From: Amphimedon queenslandica
Taxonomy: Eukaryota; Porifera; Demospongiae; Haplosclerida; Niphatidae
NCBI RefSeq assembly: GCF_000090795.2
Contig: NW_003546490.1
Location: 78,337-142,336 of the forward strand
Reading direction: 5' to 3'
Length of the DNA: 64,000 bases
The notes beneath the pieces were generated by a model. The model did not search any database and was not told the DNA's origin. It saw only the letters and a program-made list of their open reading frames with translations. The translations under genes were made by a program, and so were the position numbers. Shown here in pieces: positions 1 through 11,011 of this stretch; position 1 is the first letter of the stretch, and each line of letters begins with the position of its first letter.

Positions 1-85
1 CGCTAAATTAAGTACCAGCCAAATGTCAGTTTCATGAAAATTGCTAAAATAAGTACACGCTAATAATTGTCTCCTTAAGGTATCA
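1..85. repeat. Right end of a CCTTAAGG-type MITE
   Basis: The left edge ends with the inverted-repeat terminus seen in the complete element at 19168-19383: a GTACC-rich segment followed by CTCCTTAAGG and the TA target. The left half lies outside the window. Non-coding. Confidence 0.45.
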
Positions 86-960
86 GGAAAAATTATAAAA
101 AGGAAAATTCTTGCCTTTTCAATTTTGACGAAATTTGGCCAACGACCCTGTACTATCATACAGGAACTTTTGGCCCAATTTTTGAGCAAATTTTAAGAAA
201 TTATAAAAAATCAAAACTTGATCGGAACCAGCTCAAACTTTTTATGACACATAAGTACATGTAAGGTACATGTATATCCCAACTGAGTTTGACCCAAGAA
301 AAACTGGAATAACTTTTTATAGGAATGTGGGATAAGGATGAAACTTTCACAGGTTCTTAGTCGCCCAATGCCATCACAGGATCTCAGGTATTGGGTCTCT
401 CAGCCCTTGGGAACCCTGAGAACCGGGTTCTCCCTATAAACCCAATGGCATACCAAAATGACGTTTTATGACAATTTTCTCTGTCATAGTTTACATAACA
501 ACATGTGGTCGAGTGCCCAAACTGATAATTCTTCTTTTTAAAAGCTAACAGAGTGAAAATCTTTTGATAATGATGGTCTTTATGAAGACCAGTTGACTCC
601 AGCAGCTACATGTATTGTACTACTTATCAGAATAAACAAAACCATTATAAGAGTGCAATACAGGCCAACTACGCAGCTGTAAAATGTCAGCCATGCTTCT
701 ATGAATATCATTATCATAAGACGTCATCAGTGACGTAAACTACATTTTTCAAATTCCAAGTGGCTGGTGTCAAACTCAGTTGGGATATAGTATACATGTA
801 TAATTATGCATCATAAAAATATATAAAGCAGAGAATTCTCTCCTTTTCAATTTTTTGTAAAATGTTGCCCGTCATCCTTATACACGTACATGTACATGTA
901 GTATAGGGGCTTTTTTTGGACTTTGTAGCAGCTTTTAAAAAATTTGTTAATTCTATATTA
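86..960. repeat. Dispersed non-coding repeat, no gene
   Basis: Non-coding. It holds copies of a diverged repeat recognisable by the phrase GGAATCAGCTCAAACTTT or its complement, near 205-250 and partly near 840-950. The same phrase recurs near 6990, 20.7-21.5 kb, 32 kb, 40.4-41.1 kb, 42.4 kb, 58.3-59.2 kb and 61.3 kb. No convincing coding exon seen. Confidence 0.5.
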
Positions 961-999
961 CACATTAATAATCAATTTATTATTAATTAATAATAATCT

Positions 1000-1290
1000 C
1001 ACTTATTTCATGTACACGTATATAATCAGCAACAGATGTCTTTCCTACTTCACCAACAGCAATAGCTAGTTTGTTCCATGTTGCTTCACTATCATCTGTC
1101 AGCCATTTTGCTAAACATTCTCTCAGATATTGCTTATTACATTACTCTTTACATTGCACTTATCATCATCACACATTACTCCTCCATCTCCCTACACACA
1201 CAATGTAGTATAATAATGATGACAAGAAGTGTTTCTAATAACTTTTACCTTTGCTCCTAATAGTGACAGGTTGCAAATATCAGATAATGA
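1000..1290 (-). pseudogene. Decayed third copy of the Death-domain exon cassette
   Basis: On the minus strand, bases about 1245-1290 repeat the last codons of the large ankyrin-Roc exon (a SDICNLSLLG-like string against SDISNLSLLG near 4250). Bases about 1020-1115 repeat the C-terminal half of the Death domain (AKWLTDDSEATWNKLAIAVG-like). The exons between them and the rest of the Death domain are missing, so this is a truncated relic of the cassettes at 1332-2019 and 2885-3469, joined by deletion or partial duplication. Fragmentary coding likeness only. Confidence 0.55.
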
Positions 1291-1331
1291 TTGATACAGG
1301 TACACCTTTAGTACCATCAAATATTTCTCTC

Positions 1332-2019
1332 TTATCTCTTGTCAAAAGTAATAGCTTTACCTGCAGCAATACTTAGTTTGTTCCTTGTTGCTTCCAAGTC
1401 CTCTTTTAGCCATTTCGCTAAACATTCTGTGAGACACTGCTCAGCATCTCGTGGATAATTATGCTCAATTGTCTTTAAATCATTGAAACTCAGACCCAAG
1501 TAGAGACCAAGATCAAACCACTTGATAGTTTGAAAGTTACCATCTTTCAACACTTGTTTTACCTCTACCAGATTCTGGATAGTCCAGAAAACTATAAATA
1601 AATAAATATTGTAAAACTTAGTGACATGTAAGTGCTTATACCTTTTTCTTGATCATCATTGTACTCACTGATCTGTGTGGGTGAGTAATTAGTGGCTGGT
1701 TCGTCATTTTGAATTTTCGTCTCTATATAAAAGTATAAATATGACACAAACATTATTAAACCATAGTCACTATACACATGTACATGTACGTGTACTATAC
1801 AATACCACTACTTGACAATTGTGATAATACGTATCATAACATACCTCCCTTGAGATAAGTGGTCTGAAGCTATGCTGTCGACTACTTACATGTACATGTA
1901 CATATATTTCTAGGGAGTTATGTACCCATAACCATTTCCAGGCAAGGAGGTATCCTACACGTACCTAGCTTTATTGTAGTCAATGGTGTCTTGAAATCTT
2001 CAGTTATTTCAATCACTTC
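1332..2019 (-). CDS. Second Death-domain exon cassette (tandem duplicate)
   Basis: Three exons repeat the last three exons of the ankyrin-Roc-Death gene in the same order and phase: 1965-2019 (EVIEITEDFKTPLTTIKL), 1642-1722 (a polar linker ending in NDDQEK) and 1332-1591 (Death domain, WFDLGLYLGLSFNDLKTIE to ECLAKWLKEDLEATRNKL, then a stop). All splice sites are AG/GT and phases match the first cassette. It could be an alternative 3' end spliced to the large exon at 4237, a second Death domain in one protein reached through a donor at 2908, or an unused copy. The reading frame is open, so recent duplication with retained coding capacity is likely. Transcript status unknown. Confidence 0.55.
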
Positions 2020-2624
2020 CTATACAACGATAATAATAATAACACTAATAATAATAATTATTATTATTATAATTAGAAATGACGTACACGTAAAATCAAT
2101 AATAGAAAGGAAAGGAAAGAAAAAAGCACACAAAGACAGATAATAAGGAAAACAACGATGACAGAAAACAAAACCAAAAAAGAAAAAACAAAAGGAACAA
2201 GGAGAGAGAACAAACAAAAGGGAAAGAAGAGACAAACAAAAACAAAAGGAAAAAAGAGAAGAAAGGAAAAAAAGGAGTATACTACTAATAATTATAATAT
2301 GTATAGGTTATACACCAAGGTAGAGGTTTCCGAGGAATTTATTAACCAAGCGACCAGCCACAAGGTTAATATATGCCATAGAAACCAGATACCAAGGTGT
2401 ATAACTAACTTCCACCAAGAAGTTTGAAAAACAACTACCAGATGCAGATAATAAGATCACAGTTGACATACATGTACATACAACATATCAAACAGGCTAA
2501 AAAATCAACCAAGCTTGACAAATGGACTAATTACCTAATAAGAGCGTAAGCATAAAGCGCCAAGTTTCTAAAGGCGGGTTATCAATTATGACGCATGCAT
2601 GTCTGTCATGACCGGAAGTGCTGT

Positions 2625-2660
2625 NNNNNNNNNNNNNNNNNNNNNNNNNNNNNNNNNNNN
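2625..2660. other. Assembly gap (36 N)
   Basis: Run of N within the Death-cassette duplication zone. True size is unknown. The sequence to its right (2661-2750) is the end of a MITE. Confidence 0.99.
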
Positions 2661-2750
2661 AAATCCACTAAAATTAATACAGTACTTGCATGGCATACGT
2701 GGAAGAATTTACGAAATATAATTCCCTCAAAAAAAACCACTTTTACGGTA
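2661..2750. mobile_element. Partial MITE, CCGTATAG family, left end lost in gap
   Basis: The segment ends in CCTCAAAAAAAACCAC followed by TTTTACGG and TA, matching the right end of the full element at 43013-43186. Its left terminus would fall in the N gap. Confidence 0.5.
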
Positions 2751-2884
2751 TAAAAGGAAAGAATTCTCTCTTTTTTAATTTTGGCAAAAATTTGGCCTGT
2801 CAGGAACTTTTTACCTGTCAGGAACTTTTTAAAAGTTTTATGGATTCCATACTAAACACTAATAATCAATAATAATAATTATTA

Positions 2885-5800
2885 TTAATTAATTTCAATC
2901 TCACTTACATGTACATCATGTATATATTCAGCAACTGATGTCTCTCCTACTTCACCTACAGCAATAGCTAGTTTGTTCCATGTTGCTTCAATATCATCTG
3001 TAATCCATTTTGCTAAACATTCTCTAAGACATCGCTCAGCATCTCGTGGATAGTTAGTCTCGATAACTTTCAGATCATTATGAATCAAACCCAAGTAGAG
3101 ACCAAGATCAAACCATTTGATAGTTTGAAAGGAACCATCTTTTAACACTCGTACAATATCTACCAGATCCCTGATAGTCAATATAACTATAAATAAATTT
3201 TGTAAAACTAGTGACAGTGAGCGGTTCTACCTTTTTGTTGATCATCATTGTACTCACTGATCTGTGTGGCTGAGTAATTAGTAGCTGGTTTGTCATTTTG
3301 AATTGTAGTCTCTAATTAAAAGTGTAAATGACACAAATATTATTAAACCACACATGATGACTATGTATTTACACTATACACAACCACTACTTAACAATTG
3401 TAATACCAACATACCTAGCTTTATTGTAGTCAATGGTGTCTTGAATTCTTCAATTATTTCAATCACATCCTACACAATAACAATAATAATAATAATAATA
3501 ATAATAATTGATATTAATTTTGTCACTGTGCTAGGGATGCGGGGATTATGTGGGAATAAAAACGGGAATAATAAGCACTAAAGGAATACAGAATAATTTG
3601 GAAATTAAAATAGCTTTTATAATGAGAGAGCAGCTCCAGCCAATCCTGTGCATCCTTTTCAGAATCTAACACACAACAATTAGTAACATTTTGACTTCAT
3701 ACTAAGCTACATGTATACCAAGGTACTCTTTCTTGGTTATACATGTGTACATGTATAAGCAAGACAAATCATTTTTCCCCATGTTGAGGCATGAATCAGT
3801 AACTATTTTAAAAGGTTTTTTTAGAATATTGAATTAATTTTGGAGAATACATGGAAGTTCTTGATTTTTAGAGACATGCTGAATGCTATAATATAAAAAT
3901 TTTCGCCTACCCCTACAGTGGGCTTGTTGATATACATGTACATGTACATCAGTAGTGTATTGCCTAGGGCTGGGAGATATGCAGTGACATTTATTGGATA
4001 TCCACTATAACCATGCATGGTACCTTTGATCTGTATGGCTTCTGAATGATAAACATAAGTACATGTATAATACTATTAGTAGTAAAAGCCACATACAGAC
4101 AACCCACAATTATGACAAAGACTGAGTAATTTTGATAAGAAATAAATTGTTTTTAAGACATGTATGACCTTTTGATTATTATTATAGTGCTTGTATTAAT
4201 GTATCAAACAGTTTTTGTGTTACATGTAATTCTTACCTTGATATCACGTCCTCCTAATAGTGACAGGTTACTAATATCTGATAATGATTCATCAAGTAGG
4301 ATCTCCTTCAATTCTGTTTGACCTTTATTGCTCACAAAAAATGGTCTCCCTTCCTTCACTGCTGACAATAAATCACAAACATCATAAACTGTCCTTTCTT
4401 TTGGTGTATTCACAGGATAGGCTAGTTCATTAGGATCAATAACTAACTCTTTTACTTCTAGACTGTGACAGGATTCTTTATAAACACTCATTACCTCTCC
4501 TATCACATCTCTTCTTACTGACAACATATTGTCACTGTAACCTTTCTCACAGGATATCATTACTAGTACACACTGGCTCTCATCCACAATCTCTACCAGT
4601 GATCCTACACCATGACCATTAAACCAGTGAAGGCCGTTACTCCAAAATTTGCATTTACGATTCAATTTTTCAGCTAATTCCTTCTTACCTTTTGATAACG
4701 AAAACTTTAAAGCAAGATGTAATGAAAGGACGTGGAAGTATCGAGGAGGAAAGAAATGATGTTTACTAGTACACTGTAGACACCAACCAAACTGGTACAC
4801 TTGACTAGTCATCTCATCAGGTCTATCAGTAGACAAAAGACATGGAAAGAACAACAACCTTTCTCCTCTTCTTTCTCTCCCTCCCTCTTCCTCCTCTTCC
4901 ACAGCTAACTGATGGAGGTTTGTCATTCTTAGGAAAGATGGATCCAATTCTTGACACAGTTCCAAGTTCTTCAGAAAACAGATCAACATGTCAGGATCAT
5001 ATTTAGGGAAGAGCCTAGTCAGACCAGAAATACACACAATACCAGTATTGCTAGCAATGTCAACATGTTCTTTGAATGTATCTGGAGCAAAGAGAATCCC
5101 ATCAACCTCAGTTAGTAGTATACCCTTATTCACAACAACCCATACCTTGTATTCACTTTTAAGAACACTGATCAAACCAGTTGAGTGCAATGAATGAAGA
5201 GCATCCAAGACGTCTTCTCTCTTATCTGGTATAACATAATTGTCCTTACCAGCAGACATTAGATCGGAGAAGGTCAGTATATTCTCTTTCCTTTCTACCA
5301 GTAGTCGGTACATTTCATGATGATAAAGATTGAATTTATTCCTTCCATTTTTACTCCGAATGGACTCACAGGCACTGGACAACTTATTAAAGAAGGAAAC
5401 CAAACCACTCCCACCAAGCTTACGGCAATCTAGGAAGACAGTATCACACCTTTCCATTGTAATAATGATCTCCTGTATTTCTTTCTTTCTCCTCCTTTCA
5501 ACAGGATCACTTATCTTATCCTTATGACTGACTATCACAATAACATGGCACTGAATAAGAGCTTTCTGTGCTTCATTTCTCACAACTGTTAGCCACTGAT
5601 GAAGCTGTTTGACTGCTTCCTTTTCCAAAATATTGACTACTATCAGGAACACACCACCTGAACCTTGTAACAGATTCTCAATGACAGCACTGTGACTTGA
5701 GTAATATTCTGAATGACCAGCAAAATCATGAAGAATGATGTTACCCAGTGTCCTGTGTTGAAGTTTATAAGGAATGATACCAGCAGTACAGGGCACTACC

Positions 5801-6654
5801 ACTCCAACATTTCTAAAGGAACCAAGAGCAATAGAACCAGTAGCTGTGTCCTTGATGACATGACTAAGAGAACTTTTACCAGCTCCAGAATTACCCACCA
5901 AGAGTACATTAACATAAGAATCAATTGGATGAGATATTTTAATGTCACCAAACTTCTTGAAGATATCAATGACAGTGTCACTATCATACTCTCTCTCTTT
6001 AGCTAGTTGTAACGGCGTCACCCCATTATTGTCTTTAGCCAAAGGATCACAATTACCAGTTAATGAAATGTATTCAACAATGTCAGGTATACTCCACCTG
6101 GCAGCGTGATGAAGAGGTGTTTGTCCCACCACATCAGTGACCATTATATCACAGTTACACTGGTCAATGAGGTACTGTACAACATCTATGTGTCTAATGG
6201 CATGATGAAGAACGGTCTGACCATCAGTATCACGATATCGCTCGTCCATTATATGACCATTGATGTTCATGACCATACACTTCAAGACATCAAGTAATCC
6301 TTCACTAGCTACATAATGAAGAAGAGGGACACACTTTTGCCCAGCATCAGTACGCTTCATTGGATCACAGCCCCACTCTTTAATAAGATATTCAACAATA
6401 TCAATGTGATTACCCTTAGCAGCAGTACAAATACAGGGTTCACCATAGTAGTAGTACTCACGCGGATCAAAACGGTAAACTGTGACGAGATCTCTTGTAA
6501 CATCTAACCAGCCATTAATTATAGAATAAAAAAGCAAGCAATGCTCGTCCCGGCAAAGTACTTCAGGATCCTGTAAACCTAGTAATCTAACAGCTTCTTC
6601 GTGATCTCTTCTTGTAAATGCATCCCAACATCGGGGGGTTGAAGAAGTTGCCAT
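2885..6654 (-). CDS. Ankyrin-Roc-COR-Death protein (DAPK1-tail-like, no kinase)
   Basis: Four-exon model: 4237-6654, 3415-3469, 3231-3311 and 2885-3186; phases close to 951 codons. Ankyrin-type repeats lie at about residues 70-230 (motifs such as GQTVLHHA and GQTPLHHAA). A Ras-like Roc domain follows at about 245-425 with P-loop GNSGAGKSS (G254-S262), switch DFAG (310-313) and SHKD (376-379) in place of NKxD. A COR-like region runs to about 800 (GLTRLFPKYDPDMLICFLKN, LLFFPCLL). The small exons add a linker and a Death domain (about 855-935, WFDLGLYLGL to ECLAKWITDDIEATWNKL). Human DAPK1 has the same order after its kinase; here the protein starts directly with the ankyrin part, and no kinase exon is seen upstream. 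Likely a cytosolic signalling scaffold or GTPase. Tandem copies of the Death cassette follow downstream. A donor at 2908 could instead splice onward to them. Confidence 0.8.
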
Positions 6655-7240
6655 TTTGGATCACGTGATTTAATAATATAAGTCTTACCATTATGGCCAT
6701 AGAGACACTATTGACAAACTAGATGGTGGATAAGTGTTTGTTGTATCAAAAGCCTCTCCCTCCCTCTGCTCCAGTCAGTATTTGAAAACTAGCAGTAGGC
6801 TAAGACTAGTAAAAAGACTAGAGCTCTCCCTCTCTCTAATAACAAGAGAAGAAAAGCTGTAGAACAATGAAAATCATAACTTGAAACTGAGCCTGTGGAG
6901 AATTCTCTATTAATTATTTTGTCACTTTTAGCAAAATTTGGCCAACTAAAACTTTAAACCTAATTTTGGAACAGCTTTAAAAATCAAATTTTGATTCAGA
7001 CCAAGTCAAGCTTTCTACAAAATAACTGAGTACATGCAGTTATGCTTCAGATAAATTTTCATCAGTTTTGACAAAAATTTTGCTAAGGCCAGTGATCATT
7101 CATGTAGATATGTAAGTGCCATAATGCAAGAATGTTGGCCTGATTTTGGAGTAACTTTTATGATCCGTATGTTTTATTATACATCTAAATATAAATTATC
7201 ATTATTATCATGTTTATTTATTATTAATTACATTGCTGGT
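6655..7240. repeat. Intergenic DNA with dispersed repeat
   Basis: Between the start of the ankyrin-Roc gene and the kinase 3' end. Bases about 6890-7150 are a copy of the dispersed repeat containing GGCCAACTA and AGCTTTC phrases with a TTTTGATTC core. No exon seen. Confidence 0.4.
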
Positions 7241-7249
7241 GAGATTGGT

Positions 7250-7460
7250 AGATAGTTCACAAATAGGTCTGTTACTAACAGTAAGAACAGCTGGTACTGG
7301 TACTGATACAGCTACAGTCCAGTAGCTGGACTGGTATCATCTTCATTAAATGGTTTAGGAATATCTAAAGTTAAATTCTCTCGTATAGTATCACACTTCT
7401 AATCAGGAGGATCAGTGGTATCATCATCACCTCTGTGTACCCTAACCAGGAATGAATCAT
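7250..7460 (-). pseudogene. Possible remnant or alternative 3' exon of the kinase gene
   Basis: On the minus strand this reads GDDDTTDPPD, a TAG stop, then KCDTIRENLTLDIPKPFNED. STK24/25 proteins carry an acidic stretch followed by DWIFTIREKDP at this place after the kinase domain, so the TAG may stand where a Trp codon was. Alternatively the string ending in TAG is a splice acceptor and the exon begins at KCDTIREN. Either way it resembles the family's C-terminal tail, which the main model lacks. Confidence 0.35.
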
Positions 7461-7638
7461 ACATGTGAATCAATTAATGCATGATCATTATCCATCATTG
7501 ATCAATCATTGATCAGCATTAACCAGTCATTAATGAATTGCAATCAATAACTGACATATTGATCAATCATTGGTCAATTCCAATCAAATACTTGATCAGC
7601 GCCAACCAAATACAATAATTGATCAGTAAAATAATATA

Positions 7639-10600
7639 TCAATCAGTATCATTAACACACTTCGATATGCTGGTATCTTCAGGGTTAGAGTCACTGTTCT
7701 CTCCTGATGCCTTCCATCTCTTGTATCTCTCTATCAGATCAACTAGACATGATGTGTTCTTGGCGTATTTCATAAACTTGTGATGTAACAGGTCACGAGC
7801 ACTGGGTCTCTGGAAATACATGTCCATGTATAGTGTATGATAAAATTATTTTCATCAAAAATGATTTGGTTATAAAACTACAAAGTATTATGTACATCAC
7901 ATATACATGTATGCACATGTGGGTAGGATAAATTAGGCAAAATTTGCTATGGAATAACTTCAATACATCGGTACAAGTACATCTACTTACCTTTTAGTGC
8001 AGTACTACATGTACATGTACAATTTACATGTACATGTACGTAATGGTTTCATTTTTAACTTACATTATTTGGGTCCTTATTTAAGCATATGGCAATGAAC
8101 TCTTTAAAACTTTCAGAATAATTCCCGAGGAGTTCTGGCGGGTTTGATTTCGGTATTAGAAATAAAGCTCTTATTGGATGAAGGTCAGCATGAGGAGGTT
8201 GACCCTGAGCTAATTCAATAGCAGTAATACCCAATGACCATATATCAGCCTAGGGAGGGAGGGAGGGAGAGAGTGAGTGAGAGAAAAGGGAGGGAAAAAG
8301 AGAGGGAGAGACACAGATGTTTAATAAACACAATAATTAAAGTCACAATAAATAATTATGTCTTAATTAATGCCAACATGTATTGCACTGGACAATAAAT
8401 ATCCTTATTCTCGAATTATAATGTTGGCATAGAAGTTAAAAGAATTGAAACACAATTACTGTACTTGAAAATCAACATACCTAGCATTGATGTACAATGT
8501 ATCGTCAGACATACAGAAAACTAGCATCCTATAGTCTAGTCTACATGTAAATGTATATACTGCTTTCATTATTACCATATAGGGGTTATATTTCACATTA
8601 AATTCACGAAATTAAATTTGAAATTAAATTCCACAAAAAGGTGTGGCACACTAAGAAAAATGGCAGCAGAAGGTAAGATTCGCGAAATTTTATACCAACA
8701 AAATAAAACCTCCATACGGATCACAAACTCACTTTAGTATCGTAAACAGTCCGAGTGATCACTTCTGGTGCCATCCAAAATGGTCTCTCTACAATAGTAT
8801 TCCTCTTGTTCATGGTGTCTGTCAATTGTCCAGCAACACCAAAATCAGTTAATTTGACTTGACCAGTTGTTGAAAACAACACATTTGAAGCTAAAAATGA
8901 TAATAATGTGTATTATTATTATTATCATCATTCAACATGAACCGCATAATTCTAAATTTTAGTCAGGCAAAAGAATTTGTCAAAATCTTAATTACAATGT
9001 ACTTCTTAAAAATTTATCTTTCTCAATAAAAATGTCATTATTTTTGTTACAATTCCACATACTACCCATGTGCAACAAATATTTTTGTCAGTTAAAAATT
9101 CCATCAAACAAAAATCTTAACAAAATCTATGGAGTTTTTAACCGACAAAAATTTGGAGCAATACGGTAAATGATTTCCATAAAATGTAATGCTTTATTGA
9201 TTGTTGCTTAAAACCATTCAACTACAGTGTAGCCTTCATAATGAGGGTACATGTACCTTTATAATGAGGACATTTTGTAATGCCCCAACTGGTATAAATC
9301 TACATGTGTATACAAAAGTATTTTTGAGGGTAGGTAGCATGGACCATATGGTATCCTTAATAAAAAGGCTTTGCTGTGCATGCATTAAAGGCATGTAGTG
9401 TGGGCCCAATGGTGCCCTTAATAGGTATTATGAACCCTTCATGTATGTACATGTACATGTTTGTTATTATTAATTTTACTTGTCATTCTTAAAATACCTT
9501 TAATGTCTCGATGTAACTTTCCTTGAGTATGTAAGTAGTCCAGTCCATGGAGTACCTCACGAAGTATTGTAGCTATGTATACCTCTTCAACTGGACCAGG
9601 CTGCATCTAAAAAAAATAAATAATAATAATCATAATACATTGTACAGTATATACATGTACCTTGTACATGTGCTATATACATGTATTATGTATTCTGCAC
9701 ATGTATAACAGAAGTGTAATAAAAATGTACATGTAAATATGTAAGATAATTTTAAAGGTATACTGCATGCATGCTTAGTGGAAAATTTTGGAGAGAGTTA
9801 AAAATTTGGGCGACATTTTAATAGCCATTTTGTTGAAATTAAAATCCTCCATTTTGAACCGTTCTGCATATTCACAATAGCAGATGGCCAAAAATTTGCC
9901 AATTAAAATCTGCCAATCAGAAAAATTTAGCAAATCATCAAATTTAACTCCCTTCAAATTTTTCCAATATACAGTATAATTTTATGAGTACAATGTACAT
10001 GCATGTATTGATGTACTAACTAGGTCTAAAGCCGATCCTCCTCCTAAATACTCCATTACAATCCAAAGCTTAGTCTCCTACTTATAAAATTCAAATAATT
10101 AAATGCATAATTTTAGCATCTCTCTGCCTCCATGATGAAGCAATCAACACAGACCTTTACATAAGATCCATAGTACTTAGCTATGTACGGACTGTCACAC
10201 TCAGGCTGGACACTGATCTCTCGTGGTATGTCATCAATCTCAACCTCAGGCTCTTCCAACTCGATGATTTTAAAAGAAAGTACTTCTTTACTTTTAATAT
10301 CAATACTAAAGAACAAATAAAAATAAATACGACAACAAACAAGGACTAAAATATTAACAAATTTGTTTCAGCATCCACCCTCCCTGCCCTCTCTCTTCTT
10401 TCAAAGTTTTCTTGGATATGTGAGCAAGTACACCGTTACACTTATATAGTCTAGACAGGTGTGGCCTGACCCTTGCCCTCAGTCACAAGCCAGGCAATCC
10501 TACAGCCTACAGTCAAATGACTGTAGGCTGAGAATGGTCTGGCTAGAGATACTAACTTACATACACTGTACAGTGTCTTACCCTTTGAATACTTCACCAA

Positions 10601-10727
10601 GAGATCCTTTTCCTATCTTTTTCAGTCGAGTAAAGAGAACCTCAGGGTCACCAGATTTACCCTAACAGTGTATTAAGGATGAAGAGAGACGTATTAAGAG
10701 AGATTTGCTTACCAGAGGAGTCGCCAT
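7639..10727 (-). CDS. GCK-III Ste20-like Ser/Thr kinase (STK24/25/26 family)
   Basis: Eight coding exons: 10713-10727, 10582-10661, 10155-10305, 10021-10077, 9498-9606, 8733-8890, 8064-8249 and 7639-7809; phases close to 308 residues. The sequence aligns through the whole kinase domain with STK24: glycine loop [12 protein letters not shown], catalytic Lys44 ([12 protein letters not shown]), [21 protein letters not shown] (133-137), DFG (153-155), [23 protein letters not shown] and [10 protein letters not shown]. Family members act in MAPK-independent signalling, Golgi and junction control with CCM3/STRIPAK. Two oddities: the invariant GTP of the P+1 loop is ERP (172-174), and the protein stops soon after the kinase fold, without the roughly 100-residue regulatory tail. 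A tail-like exon with an in-frame stop lies at 7250-7460. Start chosen at MATPL because its donor gives the correct phase. Confidence 0.85.
8573..8721. mobile_element. MITE of CCGTATAG family (intronic)
   Basis: Left end TACCATATAGGGGTTATA and right end AAAACCTCCATACGGA are imperfect inverted repeats around CGAAATT-rich DNA. It lies in the kinase intron between 8734 and 9497 boundaries, ending just before exon 8733-8890 begins on the plus map. Diverged copy. Confidence 0.45.
9763..9974. mobile_element. MITE of CCGTATAG family (intronic, diverged)
   Basis: Bounded by TA and TA, with left TACTGCATGC...TAGTGGAAAATTTTGG and right AAATTTTTCCAATATACAGTA. The interior has the GCCAAATTAAAATCTGCCAAT text also present in the copy at 44894-45101. 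Confidence 0.5.
10490..10540. repeat. Short perfect hairpin in kinase intron
   Basis: AGCCTACAGTCA followed after two bases by TGACTGTAGGCT gives a 12-bp stem with a tiny loop. It sits in a region with weaker mirrored text (CCTGACCC / GGTCTGGC), suggesting the core of a small fold-back element. Confidence 0.5.
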
Positions 10728-11011
10728 TAGAGTAGGAATATCTTTAGTCTCAAGGGTCTGGCCAGCGAGATAAGGAATATCTGGGAGTACATGTATGCAA
10801 ATTGAGGCAAAATGAATAAAATCAGCTGATTCAGCTCTAAAATTAGCCACACCTTTTTAGTAGTCTACTACTATGCTTGTAGATTGAGCCACCCCCTTTT
10901 GCAACTTGTAACGTCTTCATACTGTATCTTTTCATTTCTTTTATCTTTTAACAGCCATAGAGGTAAGTATATCACAGTTCATTTAAATTATAATTTACTA
11001 ATAATTATAAG

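Noticed and set aside
2020-2427. Lys/Arg/Thr-rich frame and its Phe/Leu-rich antisense
   Set aside because: Low-complexity purine-rich tract next to an ATT/AAT microsatellite; no splice context and no family likeness.
5796-5987. Leu-rich antisense frames inside the ankyrin-Roc exon
   Set aside because: Shadow frames of a long, clearly coding minus-strand exon in another frame.
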